NCBI RefSeq assembly: GCF_004114935.1
Contig: NZ_CP022221.1
Location: 6,965,001 to 7,029,000 of the forward strand
DNA: 64,000 bases
Source of the DNA: Bradyrhizobium zhanjiangense
GTDB taxonomy: Bacteria; Pseudomonadota; Alphaproteobacteria; Rhizobiales; Xanthobacteraceae
Reading direction: 5' to 3'
Each line of letters starts with the position of its first letter. The first letter of the stretch is position 1. Below the pieces are notes generated by a model. It did not search any database, had not been told where the DNA came from, and saw only the letters and a list, made by a program, of their open reading frames with translations. A program made the position numbers and the translations under genes. This document shows, piece after piece, positions 1-7,953 of the stretch.

Positions 1-537
1 TTCCTCGAGAAGATGCCGCCGCTGGCCTCGGCCTTCGTGACCACCTCGCTCGTCGCCTCGATCTTCGTCAGCGTCTGCACGGTGGCGCTCGCGATCGCCT
101 CGCTCGTGGTGCGCGACTTCTACGTTCCCTACTGGAAGCCGACGCCGGAGCGCGAGCTGAAGATGACCCGCGTGTTCTCGGTGCTGATCGGCATCGTGCC
201 GCTGGTCTTCGTCTTCTTCGTTCCGGAGATCCTCAAGCTGTCGTTCTTCACGCGCGCACTGCGGCTGTCGATCACGATGGTGGCGATGATGGGCTTCTAT
301 CTGCCGCTGTTTGCCAGCAACCGCGGCGCCACGGCCGGGTTGATCGGCGCGGCGGTGTCAACCACGGTCTGGTACCTGCTGGGCAATCCGTTCGGCATCG
401 ACAACATGTACGTCGCCGCCGTGACGCCGTTGATCGTGATGGCGATCGAGCGCCTGGTGCTGGGCCGCTCGCCCACCGCCCCGGCGACGCCGCAGGCGGC
501 GCAACCAAACGCCCTGTTGGAAAGGACTTCGACATGA
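1..537 (+). CDS. Sodium:solute symporter (SSS family), C-terminal part
   Basis: This is the last 178 residues of a membrane carrier whose 5' end lies outside the window; the frame is open from base 1. It starts inside a helix ending in a V-V-R-D-F-Y motif, which resembles the SSS-family consensus around the ASLVVRD segment. About four hydrophobic helices follow, then a short proline/alanine-rich cytoplasmic tail. SSS proteins import sugars, amino acids or organic acids with Na+. Its stop codon overlaps the start of the next gene as ATGA, so the two are very likely co-transcribed and translationally coupled. The substrate cannot be told from this fragment; a sugar acid or sialic-acid-like compound is suggested only by the neighbour. 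Confidence 0.8.
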   Translation, partial: FLEKMPPLASAFVTTSLVASIFVSVCTVALAIASLVVRDFYVPYWKPTPERELKMTRVFSVLIGIVPLVFVFFVPEILKLSFFTRALRLSITMVAMMGFYLPLFASNRGATAGLIGAAVSTTVWYLLGNPFGIDNMYVAAVTPLIVMAIERLVLGRSPTAPATPQAAQPNALLERTST

Positions 538-1727
538 TCGCCGACATGGAGATCGTCGCCGATGGGGTCGTCCGCCCGGTGGCCGATGATCCCGAGCGGT
601 TCGACGCCTTCATTCCCTCGCCTTGCGTGCAGAACCACGCCGCCAATCTTATGCCGCTCGCGGGCGGCGATCTGGCTTGCGTCTGGTTCGGCGGCACGCA
701 GGAGGGCATGTCGGATATCTCCATCTACTTTTCACGCCTCCCCCGTGGCGCGACACAGTGGTCGCCGGCCGAAAAGCTCTCCGATGACAAGGGACGTTCG
801 GAGCAGAACCCGGTGCTGTTTCCCGCTCCCGACGGCACGCTGTGGCTGATGTGGACGGCTCAGCTCGCCGGAAACCAGGACACCGCGCTGATCCGCCGCC
901 GTCTCTCGCGTGACAATGGCAAGAGCTGGGGCCCGATCGAGACGCTGTTCCCGGAGCAGCGCGGCCGCGGCACCTTCATCCGCCAGCCGGTCGTCGTGCT
1001 CGACAATAGCGACTGGCTACTGCCCGTGTTCTATTGCCACAGCACGCCAGGCCGGAAATGGAACGGCGACGAGGACACCAGCGCGGTGAAGATCTCGTCG
1101 GACGCCGGCGCGACCTGGCGGGATGTCGACGTCCCCGGCAGCCGCGGCTGCGTGCATATGTGCATCGCGCGCCTCGACGACGGCTCGCTGCTCGCGCTGT
1201 ATCGCAGCCGCTGGGCCGACAACATCTATCAGAGCAGGTCCGCGGATCACGGCCGCACCTGGTCAGCGCCGGTTGCGACCGCGCTTCCCAACAACAACGC
1301 ATCTATCCAGTTTACGCGGCTCGTGAACGGCCATCTCGCACTCGTGTTCAACGACTCGAGCGCCAATGACGCAACCGGGCGTCGGCTCTCGCTCTATGAC
1401 GAAATCGAAGATGATCTGCCACCGGTTCTTGCCGCCGACGGCAGCACGGCGAACGGTCGCACCGCATTCTGGGGCGCGCCGCGGGCACCGATGACGCTGG
1501 CGGTCTCGGCCGACGGTGGACGGAGCTGGACCAGGCGCAACGTCGAGACCGGCGACGGCTATTGCATGACCAACAATTCGCGCGAGCAAAGCAATCGCGA
1601 GCTATCCTACCCGACCGTCAAGCAGACCGCCGACGGCGCGCTCCACATGGCGTTCACCTTCCACCGCCGCGCCATCAAATATGTGCGCGTGACCGAACCA
1701 TGGGTGACGCGCGCCGCCCAGGGCTGA
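534..1727 (+). CDS. Sialidase-like BNR/Asp-box beta-propeller protein
   Basis: This 397-residue protein has four Asp-box repeats (S-x-D-x-G-x-[TS]-W) at about residues 125-132, 188-195, 236-243 and 325-332, the hallmark of six-bladed sialidase-type propellers (BNR_2-like). The C-terminal S-Y-P-T followed by H-R-R-x-I-K-Y-V-R is typical of that subfamily. There is no signal peptide, so it should act in the cytoplasm on something brought in by the upstream symporter. I do not see the classical sialidase R-I-P motif near the N-terminus, so true sialidase activity is doubtful; it may hydrolyse, eliminate or isomerise another sugar-acid conjugate. The ATGA start overlaps the symporter stop. Confidence 0.8.
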   Translation: MIADMEIVADGVVRPVADDPERFDAFIPSPCVQNHAANLMPLAGGDLACVWFGGTQEGMSDISIYFSRLPRGATQWSPAEKLSDDKGRSEQNPVLFPAPDGTLWLMWTAQLAGNQDTALIRRRLSRDNGKSWGPIETLFPEQRGRGTFIRQPVVVLDNSDWLLPVFYCHSTPGRKWNGDEDTSAVKISSDAGATWRDVDVPGSRGCVHMCIARLDDGSLLALYRSRWADNIYQSRSADHGRTWSAPVATALPNNNASIQFTRLVNGHLALVFNDSSANDATGRRLSLYDEIEDDLPPVLAADGSTANGRTAFWGAPRAPMTLAVSADGGRSWTRRNVETGDGYCMTNNSREQSNRELSYPTVKQTADGALHMAFTFHRRAIKYVRVTEPWVTRAAQG

Positions 1728-1728
1728 G

Positions 1729-2412
1729 ATGGTGCACATGAGGCCTCACGCCCTCGTCACCGGCGCCAGCTCGGGGATCGGCGCTGCGATCGTCGAGCGG
1801 CTGCTGCGCGACGGTTGGCGCGTCACCGGGATCAGCCGGCGGGCCGGACTGTTCGAGCATCCGGCCTTCGATCATGTGTCGCTCGACTTTGCCGACGTCG
1901 GGGCCATCGCGGACGCCGTCGCGGGCATCGCGCCGACCGCACTGGTTCATGCCGCCGGCATGCTGAGGGTCGGTCACCTCGGATCGCTCGACCACGAGGC
2001 GGGAGCGGCGATGTGGCGGCTGCATGTCGACGCCGCCGAGCGCCTCGCCAACGCGCTGGCACCGCGCCTGCCGAAAGGAGGGCGCATCGTCTTCATCGGC
2101 AGCCGCACCGCATCGGGTGCGTCCGGCCGCGGGCAATATGCCGCGACGAAGGCGGCGCTGATCGCGCTGGCCCGGTCCTGGGCAATCGAGCTCGCGCCGC
2201 GCGGCGTCACGGTCAACGTGGTTGCGCCGGCTGCGACCGAGACGCCGATGTTGAAGGATCCCTCGCGCGCTGATGTTGCACCAAAACTGCCGCCAATCGG
2301 CCGTTACATCCGCCCCGAGGAAGTTGCCGGCGCAGTCGCCTTCCTGCTCTCGGCGGAAGCCGCCGCCATCACCGGACAGCAGCTGGTCATCTGCGGCGGC
2401 AGCTCGCTTTGA
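1729..2412 (+). CDS. SDR-family NAD(P)-dependent oxidoreductase
   Basis: This is a classical short-chain dehydrogenase of 227 residues. The Rossmann motif T-G-A-S-S-G-I-G is at residues 11-18, the catalytic serine at about 125, and the Y-x-x-x-K pair at Tyr137 and Lys141. It should be a soluble enzyme that oxidises or reduces a hydroxyl/keto group. It starts one base after the stop of the sialidase-like gene and is the third gene of that operon, so it probably acts on the sugar acid released there. ATG at 1738 is an alternative start. Substrate unknown. Confidence 0.88.
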   Translation: MVHMRPHALVTGASSGIGAAIVERLLRDGWRVTGISRRAGLFEHPAFDHVSLDFADVGAIADAVAGIAPTALVHAAGMLRVGHLGSLDHEAGAAMWRLHVDAAERLANALAPRLPKGGRIVFIGSRTASGASGRGQYAATKAALIALARSWAIELAPRGVTVNVVAPAATETPMLKDPSRADVAPKLPPIGRYIRPEEVAGAVAFLLSAEAAAITGQQLVICGGSSL

Positions 2413-2446
2413 ATGCTCCGCCATCCCGGAGCTTGCACCGTGATAG

Positions 2447-3634
2447 CTAGATGATGCCGCCCTGCCGGAGCGCCGCGATCGCGGCCTCGTCGTAGCCGAG
2501 CTCAGTCAGGACGAGATCGGTGTGCTCGCCGAGCGTCGGCGGACGCGTTGCGATGTCGCCCGGCGTCTCCGACAGCCGCACGGCAGCGCGAGCGACCGGT
2601 GCGGGCTTCGGCAGGCCGGGATAATCGACGTCCTGCATGAAGCCGGCGGCACGGATGTGCGGATGGTCCAGCGCCTGTTGCGGGCTGAGGACAGGTCCTG
2701 TCGGAATCATCGCACGTCCCAGCGTGTCGACCGCCTCCTGCGTGGTGTGCTCGGCGCACCAGCGCGCCATGCGCTCGCTGATGATGGGGCCGTTGTTGCC
2801 GCGGCTGATGTCGTCGGCAAAGCGCGGATCGTTCAGCCACTGTTCCTCCTCGCCCATCAGCCTCGCCCAGCGCTTGAACAGCGGATGACCGGTGACCTGG
2901 CACAGCACCCAACCGTCTTTGGTGCGGTAGATGTCGGCTGGAGCCGCGGTCTGGCCGAGATTGCCTGTCGGCACGCGGTTGACGTTGATGACCGCCTGCT
3001 CGATCAGCGTGGCATTGGTGAAGGACAAGGCGGTTGCGAGCAATGCGCCCTCGACGACCTGCCCGCGCCCGGATTTGCCGCGCTCGATCAGCGCGGCGAG
3101 CGTTCCGAAAGCGCAGTGCAGCGCCGTGCCGAAATCGACCCAGTTCACCGCGGCCCGATACGGCGGATCGCCCGCGCCCGTCATGTACACCGACCCCGAC
3201 ATGACCTGGCCGACGCCGTCGAAGCCGACGCGGTCGGACCAGGGCCCCGGCCCGCCGAACGCGGTCGCCGTGGTCAGGATGATGTCGGGCTTGACCGCCT
3301 TCAAGGATTCGTAGTCGAGCTTCATCGCGCGCAGGGTCTGCGGCGGCAGATTGGCGACGACCACGTCCGCGGTGGCAACCAGGCGGCGCATCACCTCCTG
3401 CCCCTCCGCCTTCATCGGATCGAGCGTGATGCACTTCTTGTTGCGGTTGACCTGGAGAAACAGCGCGCCTTCGCCATCTTCGCCCACCGGCGCCACGAAG
3501 CGATCCTCGCTGCCGTCGCGCTTTTCGACGCGAATGACCTCGGCGCCGAATTCGGCCAGCAAGGTCGCGCAATAGGGACCTGCGATATAGCGCCCGAAAT
3601 CGAGAACGCGGACGCCGTCCAGAACTCCTCCCAT
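2447..3634 (-). CDS. Class III (CaiB/BaiF family) acyl-CoA transferase
   Basis: This 395-residue enzyme opens with the family signature V-R-V-L-D-F-G-R-Y-I-A-G-P followed by L-A-E-F-G-A-E-V-I-R-V-E. It should transfer CoA between carboxylic acids. The reading frame is open further upstream, but the ATG at 3634 is preceded by a GGGAAGGG ribosome site and begins where family homology begins, so I chose it. It is convergent with the SDR gene and divergent from the VOC gene 165 bases away. Pathway unknown; a role in catabolism of an aromatic or branched acid with the VOC protein is only a guess. Confidence 0.9.
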   Translation of the reverse strand: MGGVLDGVRVLDFGRYIAGPYCATLLAEFGAEVIRVEKRDGSEDRFVAPVGEDGEGALFLQVNRNKKCITLDPMKAEGQEVMRRLVATADVVVANLPPQTLRAMKLDYESLKAVKPDIILTTATAFGGPGPWSDRVGFDGVGQVMSGSVYMTGAGDPPYRAAVNWVDFGTALHCAFGTLAALIERGKSGRGQVVEGALLATALSFTNATLIEQAVINVNRVPTGNLGQTAAPADIYRTKDGWVLCQVTGHPLFKRWARLMGEEEQWLNDPRFADDISRGNNGPIISERMARWCAEHTTQEAVDTLGRAMIPTGPVLSPQQALDHPHIRAAGFMQDVDYPGLPKPAPVARAAVRLSETPGDIATRPPTLGEHTDLVLTELGYDEAAIAALRQGGII

Positions 3635-3799
3635 CGATCCCTTCCCCAATGTTTTCGCCAGATTACAGGGACTGCACGCTGCAGCAAGGCGGCAATGGAC
3701 ATGATGCCCAGCCCGCGAGATGTGAACGGCGACCAGTTTCGGCGGACGGAAATTCTGCTCTAGTATGTCCCTAGATCCCCCAGCCGGAAGCACACATCC

Positions 3800-4687
3800 A
3801 TGCCGCAGCCATTCGATCGATCAGCCGAAGATCTCGGGAATGCGATCCATTTCGAGCACGTCAACGTGCAGGTCCCGGATCAGCGCCTGGCGACCCTGTT
3901 CTACGTCACGGGGCTCGGGCTGACCCGCGATCCCTATCTGATGGTGTCCGACACCAACATATGGATCAATGCCGGGCGAAGCCAGTTTCATTTGCCGAGC
4001 GGCAGGCCGCAGGTGCTGCGCGGCCATATCGGGCTGGTCATCGCGGGCCGCGAGGCGCTGCTGGCGCGGCTCGCATCGGTCGCGAAGAAGCTCGAGGGCA
4101 CGGCCTTCGCCTTCGCCGAGCGCAACGACCATGTCGAGGCGACCTGCCCGTGGGGCAACCGCCTGCGCTGCTACGAGCCGGACGCTGCGCGCTTCGGGCG
4201 CATCGCGCTCGGCATTCCCTATGTCGAGTTCGACGTGCCGGTGGGCTCCGCGGCCGGCATCTGCGCGTTCTATCCTGAAGTCATGAGCATGCCCGCCGAC
4301 TTGCGGAACGGCGACGGCAAGGTTGCCGCGGTGAAGACGGGCCGCGACCAGCACCTGCTGTTCCGCGAGACCGATCGGCCGCAGGGCGACTATGACGGCC
4401 ACCATGTGCAGATTTACATCACCGACTTCTCGGGCCCGTACCGCAAGCTGCTGGCGCGCGGCCTGATCTCCCGCGAGGACAATCAATACCAGTACCGGTT
4501 CTGCGACATCGTCGACCTCGACAGCGGCAAGCACCTCTTCACCGTCGAGCACGAGGTGCGCAGCGCCACCCATCCGATGTTCATGCGCCCGATGGTCAAT
4601 CGCAATCCGGCGATCAACAACCGGAATTATGCGTACGGGCACGACGAGGCGGCCTGGGCAATGGGGCCGGACCAGTATGAGGGATAG
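3800..4687 (+). CDS. VOC-superfamily protein (glyoxalase/dioxygenase fold)
   Basis: This is a soluble protein of 295 residues with two vicinal-oxygen-chelate-like modules: the first begins at H-F-E-H-V-N-V-Q-V-P (residues 17-26), the second at about residue 135 (I-P-Y-V-E-F-D-V-P). His20 and the H-H-V-Q-I-Y segment near residue 199 are candidate metal ligands. VOC enzymes include glyoxalases, ring-cleaving dioxygenases and isomerases, and the exact reaction cannot be assigned. It is divergent from the CoA-transferase, which suggests shared regulation. Confidence 0.75.
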   Translation: MPQPFDRSAEDLGNAIHFEHVNVQVPDQRLATLFYVTGLGLTRDPYLMVSDTNIWINAGRSQFHLPSGRPQVLRGHIGLVIAGREALLARLASVAKKLEGTAFAFAERNDHVEATCPWGNRLRCYEPDAARFGRIALGIPYVEFDVPVGSAAGICAFYPEVMSMPADLRNGDGKVAAVKTGRDQHLLFRETDRPQGDYDGHHVQIYITDFSGPYRKLLARGLISREDNQYQYRFCDIVDLDSGKHLFTVEHEVRSATHPMFMRPMVNRNPAINNRNYAYGHDEAAWAMGPDQYEG

Positions 4688-4707
4688 GGAGCGCTGGCTG
4701 AACGTTT

Positions 4708-4803
4708 GAGCATGATCTCCGCGCAAACGCGTTCGGCGTTTGTCGCGAGGAAAACCGCTGCACACTTTGCACTAACGCGGCCCTTCGGGTCCGGATCATG
4801 CTC
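4708..4803. repeat. Intergenic palindromic repeat, GAGCATGATC family, long copy
   Basis: The element is bounded by GAGCATGATC (4708-4717) and its exact complement GATCATGCTC (4794-4803). A shorter copy with the same ends lies at 36522-36570. It sits between the VOC gene and the PRC-barrel gene and contains no credible ORF. The symmetry means it can fold as a hairpin in RNA from either strand. Confidence 0.75.
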
Positions 4804-4905
4804 TAGCGTCAGTCGGCAGGATCAAATCCGACAGCATCCAATGAGGGCCGGCCGATCAATTCAGCTGGCACTCACGATTGGAAATTTCCGACGCGCCGCC
4901 AGGCG

Positions 4906-5283
4906 CTATAGGCCACCTCGCCCTTCCCAATAGGTGGGCATCCCATAATAGCGGTGAGTTCGCGTTTCCCAGTCTCGATCCTGCCAGGAGTCATCGCTGA
5001 ACTCGGGCGCATCCTTCAGCTGTTGCTCGGTGATGTTGGTTCGAAAACCGTCAAGCGACGTATCAAATGTCAGAGCGCCCCAGGGAATGGGGTAGTGGCT
5101 GTGACCCAAGCCAACAAATCCGCCGAAGCTCATGACGGCATAAGCCACGCGGCCTGACACCTTGTCGATGATGAGGTGATCAACCTCACCGATATTCTTT
5201 CCATCTGCACCATACACCTTGGTTCCCTGAATATCTTCGCTCGAGATGCATTGATGATTCGGATGTGCTGTTGCGCGGGCCAT
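4906..5283 (-). CDS. PRC-barrel domain protein
   Basis: This is a small acidic protein of 125 residues with one PRC-barrel domain (about residues 15-85: a G-x-x-I-G-E-V-D-x-L-I-I-D core followed by V-A-Y-A-V-M-S-F-G-G-F). Free-standing PRC-barrel proteins are common among stress-induced genes of rhizobia; the biochemical role is unknown. A good ribosome site (GAAGGAGAC) precedes the ATG. A GGAAC-N16-AGTT element 36-60 bases upstream looks like a promoter for the alphaproteobacterial general-stress sigma factor EcfG. Confidence 0.88.
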   Translation of the reverse strand: MARATAHPNHQCISSEDIQGTKVYGADGKNIGEVDHLIIDKVSGRVAYAVMSFGGFVGLGHSHYPIPWGALTFDTSLDGFRTNITEQQLKDAPEFSDDSWQDRDWETRTHRYYGMPTYWEGRGGL

Positions 5284-5318
5284 GACCTTGTCTCCTTCAC
5301 AAGTGGTTTTGTCGGCCT

Positions 5319-5343
5319 AACTCGGCCGCTCCGAGGGCGTTCC
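5319..5343 (-). promoter_or_regulatory. Candidate EcfG-type general-stress promoter
   Basis: On the minus strand GGAAC (5339-5343) is separated by 16 bases from AGTT (5319-5322), close to the known EcfG consensus GGAAC-N16/17-CGTT. It lies just upstream of the PRC-barrel gene. The match is by eye and the last element deviates at its first base. Confidence 0.5.
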
Positions 5344-5698
5344 TGTCTTGGGAGAACATGTCGCAGCGCCGATCATCAACCTGTCGTCGCTGACACCGAC
5401 TATGACAACCCAGCCCTGGTCGCTCCGGGGAGGCACACACATCTGGCGACAAGAGCCGGGGCGACAGGCCGACAAAGAAGCTACGAAAGGACGCCCAACG
5501 AGGACGGTGCAGGCACGCTCCACGTCGCGGGCTTCGTCGGTCTGCCACGACACTTTCGAGCGACAGCGCGCATCGCGCTGAGACCCGGACGGCCGGTCGC
5601 GCTCCGATGCGACTTCACTGCATGACGAGGCCGCGCCAGACCCGGCAGCTCCCCAGCCAAGCTGATTTCGGGAGTGGTCTCAGGCGGGGCGGGCAATC
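5344..5698. other. Intergenic stretch without a recognisable gene
   Basis: I see no protein family, RNA or repeat here. Short frames exist on both strands but they overlap each other and none has a convincing ribosome site. It separates the promoter region of the PRC-barrel gene from the 3' end of the tRNA. Confidence 0.5.
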
Positions 5699-5773
5699 TG
5701 GCTGGGGCGGGAGGGATCGAACCTCCGAATGGCGGAATCAAAATCCGCTGCCTTACCGCTTGGCTACGCCCCA
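5699..5773 (-). tRNA. tRNA-Gln (anticodon TTG)
   Basis: The minus strand folds as a complete cloverleaf: acceptor TGGGGCG pairs with CGCCCCA, the anticodon stem GCGGA/TCCGC encloses the loop TTTTGAT (anticodon TTG), and the T arm GGAGG/CCTCC encloses TTCGATC. The discriminator is G and CCA is encoded (5699-5701). It decodes CAA and, by wobble, CAG. Confidence 0.97.
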
Positions 5774-6039
5774 ACAGGTGACTGAGGGAACGACGGAAGA
5801 TCGGGCTACCGCGGATTCCCCTCAGGTGCTGCCGGTCTATAGGGAGCGACGCGGCATTTCAACCGCCTGGAGGGCAAAATACCACACGGGCCGACGACCC
5901 TCCCCTCCTCACTCTATATTATAGACTATAGGCGCGGCGATGGCCCTGCGGCCGACCGGCGCCGGCCCGCCTCCCGGCCATTGAGACTGCCCCCGTTTCA
6001 TGGGAATACGGCGCCAATATTTGTCCACGGGAGTGAGCC

Positions 6040-7815
6040 ATGACCTACCGCCCGCCGATCTCTGACATGCTGCTGTCGCTCAACCACGGCGCGGGCCTCA
6101 AAGCCGCCGTGGCGGCCGGCCATTACGGCGATTTCGACGCCGACATTGCCGCAGCCGTGCTGGAGGAAGCCGGCAAGTTCGCATCCGACGTGCTGGCGCC
6201 GCTCAACAAGGTTGGCGACGAGCACGGCATCAAGCTGAGCGAGGGCAAGGTCACGACCGCGCCGGGCTGGCCGGACGCCTACAAGCGTTGGACCGAGGGC
6301 GGCTGGAACGCCGTCTCTGGCCCGGAAGGTTTTGGCGGCCAGGGCCTGCCACTTGCGATCAACGCCGCCTGCACCGAGATCTGGAGCGCCGCCAACCTCG
6401 CCTTCGGCCTCTGCCCGCTGCTGACCGCCTCCGCGATCGAGGCGCTGGAGGCGCATGGCAGCGACGAGTTGAAAAAGATCTATCTCGAGAAGCTCGTCTC
6501 CGGCGAATGGACCGGCACGATGCAACTCACCGAGGCGCAGGCCGGCTCCGACGTCGGCGCGCTGCGCACCCGCGCCGAGCGGCAGGCCGACGGCACCTAT
6601 CGCATCAAGGGGACGAAGATTTTCATCACCTATGGCGAGCACGACATGACCGACAACATCGTGCATTTCGTGCTGGCGCGCCTGCCTGACGCGCCCGCCG
6701 GCACCAAGGGGATCTCGCTGTTCCTCGTGCCGAAATTCATGGTCAATGCCGACGGCTCGCTGGGGCAGCGCAACGACATCTATGCGAGCGGCGTCGAGCA
6801 CAAGCTCGGCATGCATGCTTCGCCGACATGCACCATGACCATGGGCGATCATGGCGGCGCCATCGGCTTCCTGATCGGCGAGGAGAATCAGGGCATGCGC
6901 TGCATGTTCACGATGATGAACCAGGCCCGCCTCGGCGTCGGCCTCGAGGGCGTCGGCGTCGCCGATCGCGCCTATCAGCAGGCGCTGTCCTACGCCCAAG
7001 AGCGCAAGCAGGGCCGCGCGGTCGGCAAGAAAGGCGACGGCTCGGATGCGATCTTCGTCCATCCCGACGTCAAGCGCATGCTGATGCGGATGCGGGCGCA
7101 GACCGCGGCGGCGCGCACCATCTGCTATGCGACCGCGGTCGCGATCGACGTTTCCACCCGCGCCAAGGACGCGAAGGTGCGTGCCGATGCGGCCGCACGC
7201 GCGGCGCTGCTGACGCCGATCGCGAAGGGCTATTCCACCGACATCGGCAATGAGGTCGCCTATCTCGGCGTGCAGGTGCATGGCGGCATGGGCTTCATCG
7301 AGGAGACCGGCGCTGCGCAGCATTATCGCGATGCCCGCATCACCGCGATCTACGAAGGCACCAACGGCATCCAGGCGATCGACCTCGTCACGCGCAAGCT
7401 CGCAGCCAATGGCGGCGCGGCGGTGTGGGTGCTGCTCGACGAGCTCTCGGCCATCGTCAGCCAAGTCGAGGCCTCCAACGATCCTGCCTTCGGCACCACC
7501 GCCACCAAGCTGCGCGAGGCGCTGGAAGCGCTGACGCGCACCAGCAAATGGCTGTTGGAGCGCGTTGCGTCCGCGCCGAACGAGGCGCTTGCGGGAGCTA
7601 CGCCCTATCTGCAGCAGTTCGGCGGCACGCTCGGCGGCTGCATGCTGGCTGCTGAGGCGCTCGCCGCCAAGGCCGACGGCACCACGGACGCCGCGCGCTA
7701 CGTCTCGCTCGCCCGCTTCTTCGCCGAGAACATCACGGTGCAGGCGCCTTCGCTCGAGCGCACCGTGACGGAGAGTGCGGAGTCGGTCGCGGCGGCGGAT
7801 GCGGTGCTGCTGTAG
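6040..7815 (+). CDS. Acyl-CoA dehydrogenase, DmdC-like (long form)
   Basis: This flavoenzyme has 591 residues, about 200 longer than a standard acyl-CoA dehydrogenase. It has the short N-terminal extension and the C-terminal helical domain of the long subfamily that includes 3-methylmercaptopropionyl-CoA dehydrogenase (DmdC). Recognisable parts are M-Q-L-T-E-A-Q-A-G-S-D-V-G near residue 166, which contacts flavin and substrate, and Y-E-G-T-N-G-I-Q-A near residue 440, whose Glu is the predicted catalytic base. A GGGAGTGAG ribosome site precedes the ATG. It stands alone, with the tRNA upstream and the IS-split repeat downstream. Many soil bacteria use such enzymes for other medium-chain acids, so the DMSP link is not proven. 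Confidence 0.9.
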   Translation: MTYRPPISDMLLSLNHGAGLKAAVAAGHYGDFDADIAAAVLEEAGKFASDVLAPLNKVGDEHGIKLSEGKVTTAPGWPDAYKRWTEGGWNAVSGPEGFGGQGLPLAINAACTEIWSAANLAFGLCPLLTASAIEALEAHGSDELKKIYLEKLVSGEWTGTMQLTEAQAGSDVGALRTRAERQADGTYRIKGTKIFITYGEHDMTDNIVHFVLARLPDAPAGTKGISLFLVPKFMVNADGSLGQRNDIYASGVEHKLGMHASPTCTMTMGDHGGAIGFLIGEENQGMRCMFTMMNQARLGVGLEGVGVADRAYQQALSYAQERKQGRAVGKKGDGSDAIFVHPDVKRMLMRMRAQTAAARTICYATAVAIDVSTRAKDAKVRADAAARAALLTPIAKGYSTDIGNEVAYLGVQVHGGMGFIEETGAAQHYRDARITAIYEGTNGIQAIDLVTRKLAANGGAAVWVLLDELSAIVSQVEASNDPAFGTTATKLREALEALTRTSKWLLERVASAPNEALAGATPYLQQFGGTLGGCMLAAEALAAKADGTTDAARYVSLARFFAENITVQAPSLERTVTESAESVAAADAVLL

Positions 7816-7864
7816 GCGCGAAGCACTGCCGCGTTTGGGATGGGAGATCTCGCCTCCTCCCCGC

Positions 7865-7953
7865 TGTCATTCCCCGCGAATGCGGGGAATCCAGTACGCC
7901 GCGGCTTCTCGATAAGCGACTGACGCCACTGGGTACTGGATCACCCGATCAAG
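7865..7953. repeat. Intergenic palindromic repeat (TCATTCCCCGCG family), left part, split by IS481
   Basis: It begins with a small hairpin (CCCCGCGAATGCGGGG) and runs to the left edge of the IS. Its right part resumes after the IS at 9216. A sister copy without an insertion lies at 50811-50930; the shared core is AGTACGCCGCGG followed by a TGGGATAC/TGGGTACTGG-type segment and a terminal hairpin that closes with GGGCGATGACA. Confidence 0.7.
7949..7953. repeat. IS481 target-site duplication, left copy (TCAAG)
   Basis: TCAAG directly precedes the left terminal inverted repeat and is repeated directly after the right one at 9216-9220. Removing the IS and one copy restores a hairpin whose five-base loop is exactly TCAAG. 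Confidence 0.85.

Noticed and set aside
5297..5553. Minus-strand frames of 78-83 codons between the PRC-barrel and tRNA genes
   Set aside because: Two overlapping frames with no ribosome site and no homology; one covers the likely EcfG promoter.
5998..7464. Long minus-strand open frame (488 codons)
   Set aside because: It lies fully opposite the acyl-CoA dehydrogenase gene and has the Asp/Arg/His-rich, low-hydrophobic composition of an antisense shadow in GC-rich DNA.
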